A stretch of DNA of 64,000 nucleotides from Rebecca billardiae RCC1528 (taxonomy: Eukaryota; Haptophyta): NCBI GenBank assembly GCA_965240325.2, contig OZ251223.1, forward strand, positions 2,108,001-2,172,000, written 5' to 3'. The notes beneath the pieces were generated by a model. The model saw only the letters and a program-made list of their open reading frames with translations, did not search any database and had not been told where the DNA came from. Positions 33,385 through 42,096 of the stretch are shown here, in pieces (position 1 is the stretch's first letter; each line of letters opens with the position of its first letter). Both the position numbers and the translations under genes were made by a program.

Positions 33385-34215
33385 CTAGGCACCGGGGGCG
33401 GGCAGTGGGGTGAGCTGGTCGAGTGCAAGTCCATTGCCATGCTGCTCCACGCTGCGCCTCATCTCTGTGATGGGCAAGCGCGGGTCCTGCCCAGGCTTAA
33501 AGACCGACGAGCCAGCAACGATCATGTTGGCGCCAGCCTTGGCGGCCTCGTCGATCGTCTTGGGGCTCAACCCGCCGTCCACCTGGATGTCGAGGTCCGG
33601 GTACTTCGTGCGCAGCCAGAGCACCTTGGGCATCATGTCCTGCATGAATGACTGCCCGCCAAAGCCAGGCTCGACCGTCATGATCAGCACCATGTCCACG
33701 AGCTTGATGTACGGCTCGAGCGACTCGACGGGGGTCCCGGGCTTGATCGAGATGCCCACTTTCATCCCCTTCGCCGCGATGGCCTTGCACATCGCCTCGA
33801 CGCCGAGCTCGTCTGTCTCGATGGCCTCGAGGTGGAAGGTGTACTGGTGGCCACCCGCCTTGGCAATGTCGTCGATCCACTGTGATGGCTTTGAGACCAT
33901 CAGGTGGCAGTCGAGGAATGCATCTGTATGCTTACGCAGAGACGCGACGACTGGCGCGCCCCACGTCAGGTTGGGCACGAAGTGTCCATCCTGCAGGAAG
34001 CGCACCGGGCCACGGGAGCACGCGCCGCTGAACAAAGGCGTGCTCGCAGCGGGGCATTTGGGCGCGGCGCGGGCGCACACCATGATGTCGAGGTGGAGGT
34101 AGTCTGCACCCGCATCGATGACACGCTTGGACTCGTTGGCGAGGTCGGCCAGGTCGCTAGCTAGTAGCGACGGGCCGATTTTCGCCGGCCGCTTGTGAGG
34201 CGCGCACGTAGCCAT
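33385..34215 (-). CDS. RPE: Ribulose-phosphate 3-epimerase
   Basis: Exons 34215-34081 and 33990-33385. The 90-bp intron (GTGTGC...CTGCAG) is a multiple of three and stop-free, so unspliced RNA would add 30 residues inside the active-site strand HLDIM|DGHFVPN. Removing it restores the family sequence and gives 246 residues. Catalytic landmarks of the TIM-barrel epimerase are present: GPSLLASD at the N-terminus, LHLDIMDGHFVPN (metal-binding His and catalytic Asp), CHLMV, VEPGFGGQ for phosphate, and QVDGGL with the second catalytic Asp. The enzyme interconverts ribulose-5-phosphate and xylulose-5-phosphate. No transit peptide is seen, so the cytosolic pentose-phosphate-pathway form is likely. 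Confidence 0.95.
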   Translation of the reverse strand: MATCAPHKRPAKIGPSLLASDLADLANESKRVIDAGADYLHLDIMVCARAAPKCPAASTPLFSGACSRGPVRFLQDGHFVPNLTWGAPVVASLRKHTDAFLDCHLMVSKPSQWIDDIAKAGGHQYTFHLEAIETDELGVEAMCKAIAAKGMKVGISIKPGTPVESLEPYIKLVDMVLIMTVEPGFGGQSFMQDMMPKVLWLRTKYPDLDIQVDGGLSPKTIDEAAKAGANMIVAGSSVFKPGQDPRLPITEMRRSVEQHGNGLALDQLTPLPAPGA

Positions 34216-35774
34216 CGTGATTTCGAGCAGCGACCGACGGCTGCGACGGCCTTCGGCGCTTCGTCAGTCCACGTTCCCGAATCGTCACTCGTTACTAGTA
34301 CTACTACATACAGTAGCGCGAGATGGATGAAGCCAACAACTGTTCACGCCGTCCACCTGCGAGGCCTGCTGAGGGCCGCGGCCGCCTCTCGGCGCGCCAG
34401 CGCCCGTCGTCCTTGCACCACCGTCGTCAACAAAACGTCGTCGTCCGAACGCTCCGACTGGGCGCCGATGCGACACAGCGCGCCGACAGGATGATATCGC
34501 CTATTTACTGGCTATTATCGGGACGGAGCCCCACTGACCCACTGTTAGCTAATACTGTAGCTGAGTTAGGAGTATTCCGCGGTACGCTGTTGGCCGGTTG
34601 GGCCTTGGCCTTGGGTTAGGCAAGCGGAACGAGTACGGACAGTACGGTAGTCAGTAGCTTACCGCACCAGCGGCTCCCGCCGAGTCCTGGCACGCACAGT
34701 CTAGCCAGGGGGAGGACCCGGAGCATCAAAGTCGGCGGAGCCCTTGACAGTGCGGACTCAGATGGCGATGCGATGGTGCCGGTGGGCAACGGCGGTCTGT
34801 TATAATGACCACCGCCGCCGCGTTGCCAGTGCAAGTGACTACAGACAGACTCTGGCACTCTGCAGGAGGTTCGGACTTCGCCTTCCCGTTCGGCCAGGCT
34901 GCGGCACCGCTGGCCGCTGGGTTCGGGCGGTTGGCCGGATCATGCACGCGCCACTGGCCACGGATCGTCCTAGACCGATTCAAATATATCAATAAGGATT
35001 CAATATATCATCGGATTCCGATGATACGATGATGACGACGATCTGCGTAGAGTCTGTCAGACTGGGCACCAGTCCTCGGTGACTACAGTCTATGATACAC
35101 CGTTCCACACGAGTCGCGGTGAAGTTTACGCACTCTGACCCGCACGTACCGACGTAAGCTACCGTAGTTAACCGGCGGAGGCACGATCTCGCACAATCTC
35201 GGCCAGTCCGGCTAGCGGCCCCAAATCAGCATGGGTTTGGTTGGGGCTGTCTACGCCCTTCATCATCCGTCATGTGACATCCGTCCGCTCCCCGCCTCCT
35301 AGTCCGGGGCGGTCCTTAGCCCCGCCTGGTCGCTTCCGCGGTGGATTCCTATCGCCCGGGACACGGCCACGCGCGCGGCGCGGTACTGTAGTAGCTACCG
35401 ACGGAATAAGCTACTACCGAGCTACGGGGAGCACCCACGGGTACGCAGCTTCTTCTTATTCATTCTAACCGCTTGTCAACCGAGCTCTGAGTCTGAGTCA
35501 TAAGTAACTACTAAGGCTGCTGCTAAGGGCGCCCACCGCCAAAAGTCCAACCAGGAACTTGGCGCGCGACGCGCCGACGATGGCCGGACGGCCCGACGGT
35601 CGACGGCGGAACGGGTCAGGCTGCGTGGCGTGGGAAGTGGGATGGTCTGGGTCCCGGAGGACCATCGGCACATTGGCATGAGCGGCACAGTGCAGTGAGC
35701 AGCACACAGCCGAGACAGCGGCGCTCAGTGCAGCATGCCAGAGAAGCCTTGGGCTGCGGGTACGCCGTGCGCCA
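34216..35774. other. Spacer of 1.56 kb, no supported gene
   Basis: Low-complexity, AT-balanced sequence with many TACTAG/GTAGCTAC-like words and an exact palindrome at 35007-35025. It must contain the RPE promoter next to 34215. No tRNA or snRNA signature was seen. Confidence 0.6.
35007..35025. repeat. 19-bp perfect palindrome
   Basis: ATCATCGGA-T-TCCGATGAT, 9-bp arms around one base. It could be a dimeric-protein binding site or a hairpin; unassigned. Confidence 0.6.
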
Positions 35775-37028
35775 TCACTCGCTCGCCGCGACGCCGCCAT
35801 GGCGCTCGGATTCCGCCTTAAGCTCGGTCAGATACTTGATCGCCGCGTTGCGCGCGCCGTTGTCCTCGGGCCGGTCGAATTCGACCATCGAGTCGGCGAT
35901 GGGCAGCGCGCGGTGCGCGTACGTCGCGGCGATGTCCCACTGCTTCGCCTTCTTGAGCGCGGCGCCGCCGTCCACCAACGCCTTCTTTGCCGCCTGCGCC
36001 GCGCTCGCGCAGCGCTTGTAGCCGAAGTGGTCAGTGCTCGAGCCGTACCGCGAGCGAGGGAGCGACGAGCCGATCTTGCGCACGAGGCGCTCGCACTCCT
36101 TGAGCGTGGGGCCGAGGTCTGCGGTGGGGAGGTGCGCCTCGACCGCGGAGGCGGTGAGCGAGCCCTCGTCCACAAGGCCTGTCACCAGCTCGATCAGCTG
36201 CGCCTTGTCCAGCACGCTGAGCCGCGGCGCGAGCGCCTTGGACACCGCGCTCGGCGGCGGCTTGAGCCGCTTGGCCACTGCAGACGAGCGCGCGTTCTCG
36301 AGCGCCTTGCGGTAGCACGCGAGGCGCACGGCCTTGGTGTGGAGGTCGTAATCGTACACGCACACCTGCAGCGGCCGGTCCGAGTAATCGCGGCGCGTGC
36401 GCTTGCCGGCCATGATCGCCCGCAGCCCGACCAGCAGGTCGGCCACCATGGCGGACTTGGTGCCCGCCTTGAGCCTGTTGAACATATAGCTGCCGCGCGG
36501 GGTGAGCTCGGAGATGACCGTCTTCAGCGCGTCGACGCCGAGCGACTCGAGAATCGGGCGCACATTGGCCTCGGTCAGCTCCGCGGGAAGCCCCTCCTCG
36601 AGCGCGCTCGCCTCTCGCGCGCGCTTCTGCGTGCGGGCGCCGCTCTGCGCCGCAGCAGCCTCTGGCTTCGCGCGCGCGGCGGGCGTAGCCAGCGCCTTGT
36701 CGCCGGGCGGCGCGTACTCGCTGCCATCGTCCCCGTCGTCCTCGCCATCGCCGTCCTCGTTCTCCTCGTCGTCGTCCTCCTCCTCCTCGCCCGCCGGTGC
36801 GGCGGCCACCACCTCCTTGGCCGCGCCCTTCGCGGCGGCGCTCTTCTGGCCCGCTTTGAAGTCACGGATGAGGTCGGTGGAGACGTTGCTCGCGGGCTCC
36901 CAGGTGTTCTGCTCCTCGTCGTACCCCTTCCACTTGATGAGGTACTGCGTACCCTTCGCCGTCCTCCGCGAGTCGAGCACCGCCTCGACCTCATATGTGA
37001 TGTCGTCGTCCCCGCTGTCGTCGGTCAT
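35775..37028 (-). CDS. Chromodomain fused to Cut8/STS1-like proteasome tether
   Basis: The ATG at 37028 is chosen because the chromodomain starts almost at once; product 417 residues. Residues about 10-60 form a chromodomain (ITYEVEAVLDSRR, YLIKWKGYDEEQNTWEP) with the aromatic-cage Tyr, Trp and Tyr all present, so methyl-lysine binding is plausible. An acidic run follows (about 78-110). Residues about 270-410 are helical and match the Cut8/STS1 pattern: LxVLDKAQLIELV, a central SSLPRSRYG...DHFGYKR segment, then a long helix with ALVDGG and AHRALPIADSM. Cut8/STS1 tethers 26S proteasomes in the yeast nucleus. The middle (about 125-265) is unassigned. The chromodomain call is firm; the Cut8 call rests on pattern recognition and needs a profile search. 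Inferred role: bringing proteasomes to methylated chromatin. Confidence 0.7.
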   Translation of the reverse strand: MTDDSGDDDITYEVEAVLDSRRTAKGTQYLIKWKGYDEEQNTWEPASNVSTDLIRDFKAGQKSAAAKGAAKEVVAAAPAGEEEEDDDEENEDGDGEDDGDDGSEYAPPGDKALATPAARAKPEAAAAQSGARTQKRAREASALEEGLPAELTEANVRPILESLGVDALKTVISELTPRGSYMFNRLKAGTKSAMVADLLVGLRAIMAGKRTRRDYSDRPLQVCVYDYDLHTKAVRLACYRKALENARSSAVAKRLKPPPSAVSKALAPRLSVLDKAQLIELVTGLVDEGSLTASAVEAHLPTADLGPTLKECERLVRKIGSSLPRSRYGSSTDHFGYKRCASAAQAAKKALVDGGAALKKAKQWDIAATYAHRALPIADSMVEFDRPEDNGARNAAIKYLTELKAESERHGGVAASE

Positions 37029-37256
37029 GGTTGCGAGTCGTCCGTTGACCCGAGCTCCCGCTCGCCCGCTCGCGAGCCGCCGAGTCCCGCAGGTTGAGTG
37101 CCGGCGAATTTGGCCGGTGGCTGCTTCGCTGGGAGTCCGGGGGGGCCGCTGCCTGACGAACCCGGGCGTCGGTTGCCGGTGCTTGTGTCGCTTTGGCGCC
37201 AATAATCTGAATAATCCTTGCGCACCACCGGGCGCAAACGCTCGCTCAGTGGAACG
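37029..37256. promoter_or_regulatory. Bidirectional promoter with E2F-like site
   Basis: The 228-bp spacer lies between divergent start codons (chromodomain-Cut8 and chorein-like gene). TTTGGCGCCAAT at 37192-37203 is a near-palindromic match to the E2F/DP consensus (TTTSGCGC). E2F control would fit a cell-cycle-linked nuclear proteasome factor. The site identification is by eye only. Confidence 0.4.
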
Positions 37257-39749
37257 ATGCAGGCCACGCCACGACGGCCGATGACGGGCGCATCACCGGA
37301 GCAAACGCTCGGCCGCGATCTCTCCACGGGGGCGATGACGGGCGAGAGCGCGGCCGTCGTCATCCAACGGCATTACCGCGACGTCCGGGCTCGCCAGAGC
37401 CCCGAGTCGGCGGGCCCCGCCGCGATTGCCCGCATTCTGGCCTTGCACTTGAGCACCGCGCTCACACGCGCGCTGAGTGAGCTGATGCTCTTGCCCTTCT
37501 CGCTGGCCTCGCAGGCCGTCGTGCGCGCCAAGTTCAACCATCTGCTCGACGTCATCGTGCGCGATTACGATCGCAAGCGCGCTCTCAAGGTGGCGTCCAA
37601 CGGCATCCGAATCAGTGGGCGTGACGGTCTGCACCTCGACAACGACGCAGTCGCTGCGCTGCAAGGCGGCGCTACGGCCTACACGGACGTCTGGGTCTCG
37701 CAGGTTGATATCAAGGTGCCTGTGCTGCTGGGCCGCCCGATCGAGATCGAGGTGCGCGCGCTGACATTCTCCTGGACATCTGAGCCGCACGTGCTGAGCA
37801 GCTCCCGCCTCGCAAGCCTTCAGCGGGTCCTCGGCACCGCCGGCCGCGAGAAGAGCTTCGGCCCGAGCGCCGAGGCGGACGCGGGGGCTGCGCCTGCGCA
37901 GGCTGGCGCCGGCGAGGGGCAGCCCGCCATCGGCCCTGGGGAGAGATCTCCGTCATTGCACGCGCGAGCGCGAGAAGCTGCGGAAGGCGGGGTGGCCAAC
38001 GCCGGGTACACTCAGCGACAGCGGGCGTTGGATGGCGTCGTCATCCGCATCGGCCGCATGCGTGTCGACATGCCCGCGCTGACGCTGCCTGGTGACACGA
38101 GCGGATCAAGCCACGTCGCCTCGAGCGGCGCTGCGGGATGGTCTCCGTGGTTCGGAGCTCACGAGAGTGCGCAGGGTGTGGGCTGCGCTCGCTCCGCTGC
38201 TCTCGGGGCTTTGGGCGCAGGCGCTGCCCGGGCGATGATGGCGCCTGTCCAGCGCGGCGACGACGACTCCAGCGCGAGCGTCATCAGCTGTGGTGGGCGC
38301 GTCGCGTGCGCGGTCCGCTGGCCGCGCGCGTGGCGCCGCGACTCGCGCGGTGAACATGCTGCGCAATCTCTCGAGACGATCTCGCCTGCCGCCGTGCCGC
38401 CCGAGCTGCGCATGGCGCCGCCAGCGAGCACGACGCTCACGTTCAGGCACGTGGAGCTCGGCAACGCCACACCTGCGTTCGCACCGAGCGATCGACTGGT
38501 CGTGGTCAAGGCAGCGAAGCGGCCCGCCGCCGAGCCGTCGGCCGCGGAGCGATGGCTGGCTGAAGGGGTGGCAGGCGTCGCGCGGCACACGGACGCGTGG
38601 ATCGGCGGCCTCTCGTCCGGGTGGCGCGACCTGCTGGAGTGGGCGAGGAGCCGCGCTGCTGTCGCGCGCACCGGGCGAGAGGAGATTGCGCGGGACGCAA
38701 CCCCGAGCCCGGCCGCCTCCGAGCACTCCGGGCGGCAACGGCGCGCGCCCACACGCCGCCGCGCAAGCAGCGACAGCGAGGGGGCAGAGGCGCACGTGCA
38801 CGTCTTCAAGCGGCTCACGGCGCGCGCGTGCTCCGCGGATGCGACCATCGCCAACGGCGTGCGCGTTCCGCTGCTCCAGCCGCACGCGTGCGCACTGCAC
38901 GTTCGTCTGACACGAGGCCTGCGCACCGGCCGGCTCGCGGCACTCGACGTGGAAGCGATTGGGCCCGAAGCGCCGCTGGCGCTCCTCGTGGACGCGTCTC
39001 AGGGCACGCGCGGCACGCTCTGCTGGCGGACCGCCGCAGATCCCATCAACGCGCCTGGGAGTGCCCATATCGGCGCGGGACGCAGCTCGATCATCGGCGA
39101 CGCGCTCGCAAGCACGAGCACCGCAGGAAGCGGGGCGGCCGCCGACCGAGCGCGCGACGAGTGGTGGCAGCAGGCCGAGCTGGCTGCTGCGCTCGCAGAT
39201 TCCTTCGACGCCGACGACGCCCGCATCCGCACCGCTCTCGACGCGCGGCCGACAGAGGATGCGCTGCGTGGCTCGCGCGCGCGCTCCGGGGGTAAGCCCT
39301 GGCGCGCGCTCGTGCCTGCTGCGAGCGGGGTCACGGATGCCTACGCCAGTCCCGCGGGCGCGGGCAAGGCCGGCATGCTTGCGCTGAGCCGTGCGCCGTC
39401 CGCTGATTCCATCGAGTCGCCCCCGCCCACCTCCTCCTCTACCTCGTCCGAATCGACGGCGTCCTCCGCGGCCGACTCGCCATCGAGCGCGCCCGAGACC
39501 ATTGGGGAGGTGCTCTGGCGGCATCCCGACGCAGCACGGCGGGTGCATCTGAGCCACGCTGATTTGCGCGCGCTGCTCCAAACGCACGGCGTGCCGCTTG
39601 AAGAGCGCGAGATGCGCGTGCTGGCGGCCCGCCTCGATCCCGCGTGCACAGGCCGTATCGCGTTGCGCGACTTCCTGCGTGCATTCGTGCCCGAAGAGAC
39701 CTGGCGAAGTGAGCACGCGCGAGCCAGAACGTGCGTGCCGCACTCGTGA
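37257..39749 (+). CDS. Divergent chorein/VPS13-like protein with IQ motif and EF-hand-like end
   Basis: 830 residues from the ATG at 37257; an in-frame upstream non-ATG start is less likely. An IQ motif (AAVVIQRHYRDVRAR, about 32-46) is followed by helices and strands. The segment ISGRDGLHLDN...VWVSQVDIKVPVLLGRPIEIEV recalls the repeating strands at the N-terminus of bridge-like lipid-transfer proteins, as do later stretches such as VHVFKRLTARACS and VRVPLLQPHACAL. The C-terminus carries a helix-loop-helix with DPACTGRIALRDFL, an EF-hand-like loop. Long Ser/Ala-rich linkers separate these parts. Calmodulin or Ca2+ control of a lipid-transfer-type protein is an inference; the chorein resemblance is weak. 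It lies only 84 bp upstream of USB1 on the same strand. Confidence 0.5.
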   Translation: MQATPRRPMTGASPEQTLGRDLSTGAMTGESAAVVIQRHYRDVRARQSPESAGPAAIARILALHLSTALTRALSELMLLPFSLASQAVVRAKFNHLLDVIVRDYDRKRALKVASNGIRISGRDGLHLDNDAVAALQGGATAYTDVWVSQVDIKVPVLLGRPIEIEVRALTFSWTSEPHVLSSSRLASLQRVLGTAGREKSFGPSAEADAGAAPAQAGAGEGQPAIGPGERSPSLHARAREAAEGGVANAGYTQRQRALDGVVIRIGRMRVDMPALTLPGDTSGSSHVASSGAAGWSPWFGAHESAQGVGCARSAALGALGAGAARAMMAPVQRGDDDSSASVISCGGRVACAVRWPRAWRRDSRGEHAAQSLETISPAAVPPELRMAPPASTTLTFRHVELGNATPAFAPSDRLVVVKAAKRPAAEPSAAERWLAEGVAGVARHTDAWIGGLSSGWRDLLEWARSRAAVARTGREEIARDATPSPAASEHSGRQRRAPTRRRASSDSEGAEAHVHVFKRLTARACSADATIANGVRVPLLQPHACALHVRLTRGLRTGRLAALDVEAIGPEAPLALLVDASQGTRGTLCWRTAADPINAPGSAHIGAGRSSIIGDALASTSTAGSGAAADRARDEWWQQAELAAALADSFDADDARIRTALDARPTEDALRGSRARSGGKPWRALVPAASGVTDAYASPAGAGKAGMLALSRAPSADSIESPPPTSSSTSSESTASSAADSPSSAPETIGEVLWRHPDAARRVHLSHADLRALLQTHGVPLEEREMRVLAARLDPACTGRIALRDFLRAFVPEETWRSEHARARTCVPHS

Positions 39750-39833
39750 TGATGACATGTGAGGCTTGCTTGCCGCCGCCCGGTGCCGGTGGCATCCATG
39801 CTGACCGCACTCGCCGTGAGCGCATGGAGCCAG

Positions 39834-40688
39834 ATGCAGGCCTTGATCGCCGCGTACGCGGATGAGGACTCTGATCACAGTGGCGAGGAGGCGGGCGCCC
39901 CAGCTGAGGCGTTAGAACCTCCCGACCCTAGTCGAGGCGTGAAGCGGCCCCTTGCTTCCGTGCTGCCCGATGCGGAGGAGTTGCTCGCAGACCGGCCGAC
40001 GCCAGACCCTCACCACGGCCGGGTGCGCCAGTTCCCCCACGTGGTCGGTGAGTTCAACTCGCTCGTGTATGTCCCAGCACCGCCGAGTGAGGTGCTTCGG
40101 CGCTGTGTGGAGGAGGTGATCGCGCAGCTTCAGCGTGACGAGCGAGCTTCGCCGATGCACCCTCTCCCTCTCAGCGAGCTGCACATGAGTGTGTCGCAGA
40201 GCTTTACACTGCTGCACTCACAGATACTTCCCTTTACCGATGCCCTGCAAAAGGCGCTGCGTGGCTGCCCGGCCTTCACTCTGCGTACAGCCGGCGTCGC
40301 TGCATTGCACAACGACACGCGGACCTGCCACTTTGCCGCCCTGGTGCTCCAGCCCGTCACTGCGGAGGATGCCAACAGGGCAAGCCGCTTGCTGGCCGCG
40401 GTCAACCACGTGATGGACACCTTCGGCAAGCCGCGCTTCTACGAGCCGCCTATCCTGCACCTTTCGATTGCATGGTCGCTCGAGCCCTTGCTACGCGACC
40501 AGCCGCAAATCAAGCTTGCCGGCGTCGAAACGGCCAGCCAGGGCAGCGCCGTGCCTGTCATCAATGGCGTCGGCGACGTGCGCTGGAACGCCTCTTGTGT
40601 CGAGGCCAAAATGGGCACCACCAAGGTGCATCGCATCGCTCTCGCCAGTTCCGAGGTGCCACTACTCCGCGCTGCTGTCATCGCCTAG
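39834..40688 (+). CDS. USB1: U6 snRNA 3'-5' exonuclease USB1
   Basis: 284 residues from the ATG at 39834; an in-frame ATG at 39798 would add 12. The family core is clear: RQFPHVVGEFNSLVYVP, the first catalytic HxS tetrad element ELHMSVSQ (H117, S119), LLHSQILPF, NDTRTCHFAALVL, then YEPPILHLSIAW with the second HxS (H209, S211). USB1 is a 2H phosphoesterase that trims the U-tail of U6 snRNA and leaves a protected 3' end needed for spliceosome assembly. The acidic, Pro-rich N-terminal 60 residues are a typical variable extension. No intron is needed. Confidence 0.93.
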   Translation: MQALIAAYADEDSDHSGEEAGAPAEALEPPDPSRGVKRPLASVLPDAEELLADRPTPDPHHGRVRQFPHVVGEFNSLVYVPAPPSEVLRRCVEEVIAQLQRDERASPMHPLPLSELHMSVSQSFTLLHSQILPFTDALQKALRGCPAFTLRTAGVAALHNDTRTCHFAALVLQPVTAEDANRASRLLAAVNHVMDTFGKPRFYEPPILHLSIAWSLEPLLRDQPQIKLAGVETASQGSAVPVINGVGDVRWNASCVEAKMGTTKVHRIALASSEVPLLRAAVIA

Positions 40689-40918
40689 CTGCCAGTCCTG
40701 CTGCTTAGAACGCGCGACTACTATACACGCAGTAGCATCATTGCTGCCTGCTCAATCTGCGTCGGATGCCGATGGCCGCCAGTCGCCACTGGCACTGGGC
40801 CGCGCGACCTGTTATTCACGACGAGATGATTATTTTCATCTGCTGACTGTGATGCGACTCACAATAATTGATCTGGCTGACGACCACTGAGACTATGAGA
40901 AACTCTGCTGCGACAGGT

Positions 40919-41917
40919 TCATCCCCATGGTCCTCGGCGAGGCCTGGCCGAGAGAGGCGGTGGCGCCGGTGCTGCGCCATACCCCGTACCTCCCCATGGC
41001 GTCGTGATAGGCGGCTCGATGGTGATGTTGTGGTCAAGCGGGTGGCGCGAAGCGTCACCATTCTTCCACGCGTCGAAGCACTGCGCGCACAGGTCGACCG
41101 TGTCGCAAGTCGTGCAGTGGTACCGGTACTCGCCCTGCGCGTTCCACTCATGGCCTCCGCCCCACCCGTCCGTGGGCTGCTGCCCGCGCCGTCGGCGTAC
41201 GCGCACGTCGTTGTCGATTCCGCGGCGGCAGCTGGCGCACGTGTGCGAGGTCAGCCGCTCGTCGCCTGCGCCAGATGCGGACCCCGCTCCGTGGCCGCCC
41301 TGCCCGCTCCCCGGGGCATAGATCCCCTCGAGCCCCTTGAGGGAGCGCTCGAGGCGGCGCACGTGCTCAAGAGCTTCCTGGTTCAGCGCACCCTGCACGG
41401 TGAGGACGTCGCCGCCGTTGGCGGGCGCGAAGCCCGCGGCGAGAAGGACGTCCTCAACGTGTGGGATTTGGAGCAGCCGGGAGATGGTCTGGTTCGAGCG
41501 GCGCACTGTCCGAACAGCAGGGTCATTGGGGCGCGACTCGATATTGCCCAGGAGCTTGAGCAGACAACGGGAGGCAAACATAGCCGACTCGCGCGTCGCA
41601 GAGGCCCCGAGCGAGAAGGCAGCGCGATAAGCAGCGGTCGTCCCCGTGGGCGGAGTCGAGCCGACGATGACGAGCTGCAGCGGGTCAGCAGTCACGTAGT
41701 GCGTGGCCAACAGCTCACCGCTTGGCATTCCCCGCACGTGCCATCGGTGCCCCCAGTAGGTCGCCTGCTGGACCGCAGAACCCTGGGCCACCTCCGCATA
41801 GAACTTCTCCCCCTTCTCGCCGTCCACGAAGAGCAGGTGCGCGGTCGTGTCAACGAAGTGATTGACCGCAAGGTGGACCTCAAGTGTGGCAGCCGTGGGT
41901 GCCACTGCATCAGCCAT
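40919..41917 (-). CDS. VHL-like beta domain / PUB domain / ZZ zinc-finger protein
   Basis: 332 residues from the ATG at 41917. Residues 12-86 resemble the von Hippel-Lindau beta domain: strands LEVHLAVNHF, LLFVDGEKGEKFYAEV and the hallmark TYWGHRWHVR...GELL. Residues about 110-195 are a PUB/PUG domain (LLKLLGNIESRPNDPAVRTV, EDVLLAAGF), which in PNGase, HOIP and UBXN6 binds the C-terminal tail of p97/VCP. Residues 225-300 are a ZZ finger with Cys pairs CASC, CTTC, CAQC and the closing HPLDH. Each domain is recognisable; the combination is not one I know. A p97-linked adaptor that reads a hydroxylated or N-terminal degron is inferred. Confidence 0.82.
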   Translation of the reverse strand: MADAVAPTAATLEVHLAVNHFVDTTAHLLFVDGEKGEKFYAEVAQGSAVQQATYWGHRWHVRGMPSGELLATHYVTADPLQLVIVGSTPPTGTTAAYRAAFSLGASATRESAMFASRCLLKLLGNIESRPNDPAVRTVRRSNQTISRLLQIPHVEDVLLAAGFAPANGGDVLTVQGALNQEALEHVRRLERSLKGLEGIYAPGSGQGGHGAGSASGAGDERLTSHTCASCRRGIDNDVRVRRRRGQQPTDGWGGGHEWNAQGEYRYHCTTCDTVDLCAQCFDAWKNGDASRHPLDHNITIEPPITTPWGGTGYGAAPAPPPLSARPRRGPWG

Positions 41918-42096
41918 CTCTTCGGAGCGCTTGCGTTGACCAAGGCCGTCCGGGCCGGGCTCCCGGGCTGGGGGAGCTTGCCCGGACCTCCCTTGCCGCA
42001 CGCACGCACGCGTTCGTGAGCAACAGCGCGCCGCCGCCGCCGGTGGAAGGCGGGAAACATAGGGCGGGAAGTTGGCCGCGGGACGAGCGACACGCG
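41918..42096. promoter_or_regulatory. 179-bp divergent spacer
   Basis: It separates the start codons of the VHL-PUB-ZZ gene and the tail-anchored protein gene, so it should serve as promoter for both. No core element is recognised. Confidence 0.35.

Noticed and set aside
33991-34080. Thirty extra residues as a genuine insertion in RPE
   Set aside because: The segment has GT...CAG borders, and its removal restores the conserved HLDIMDGHFVPN.
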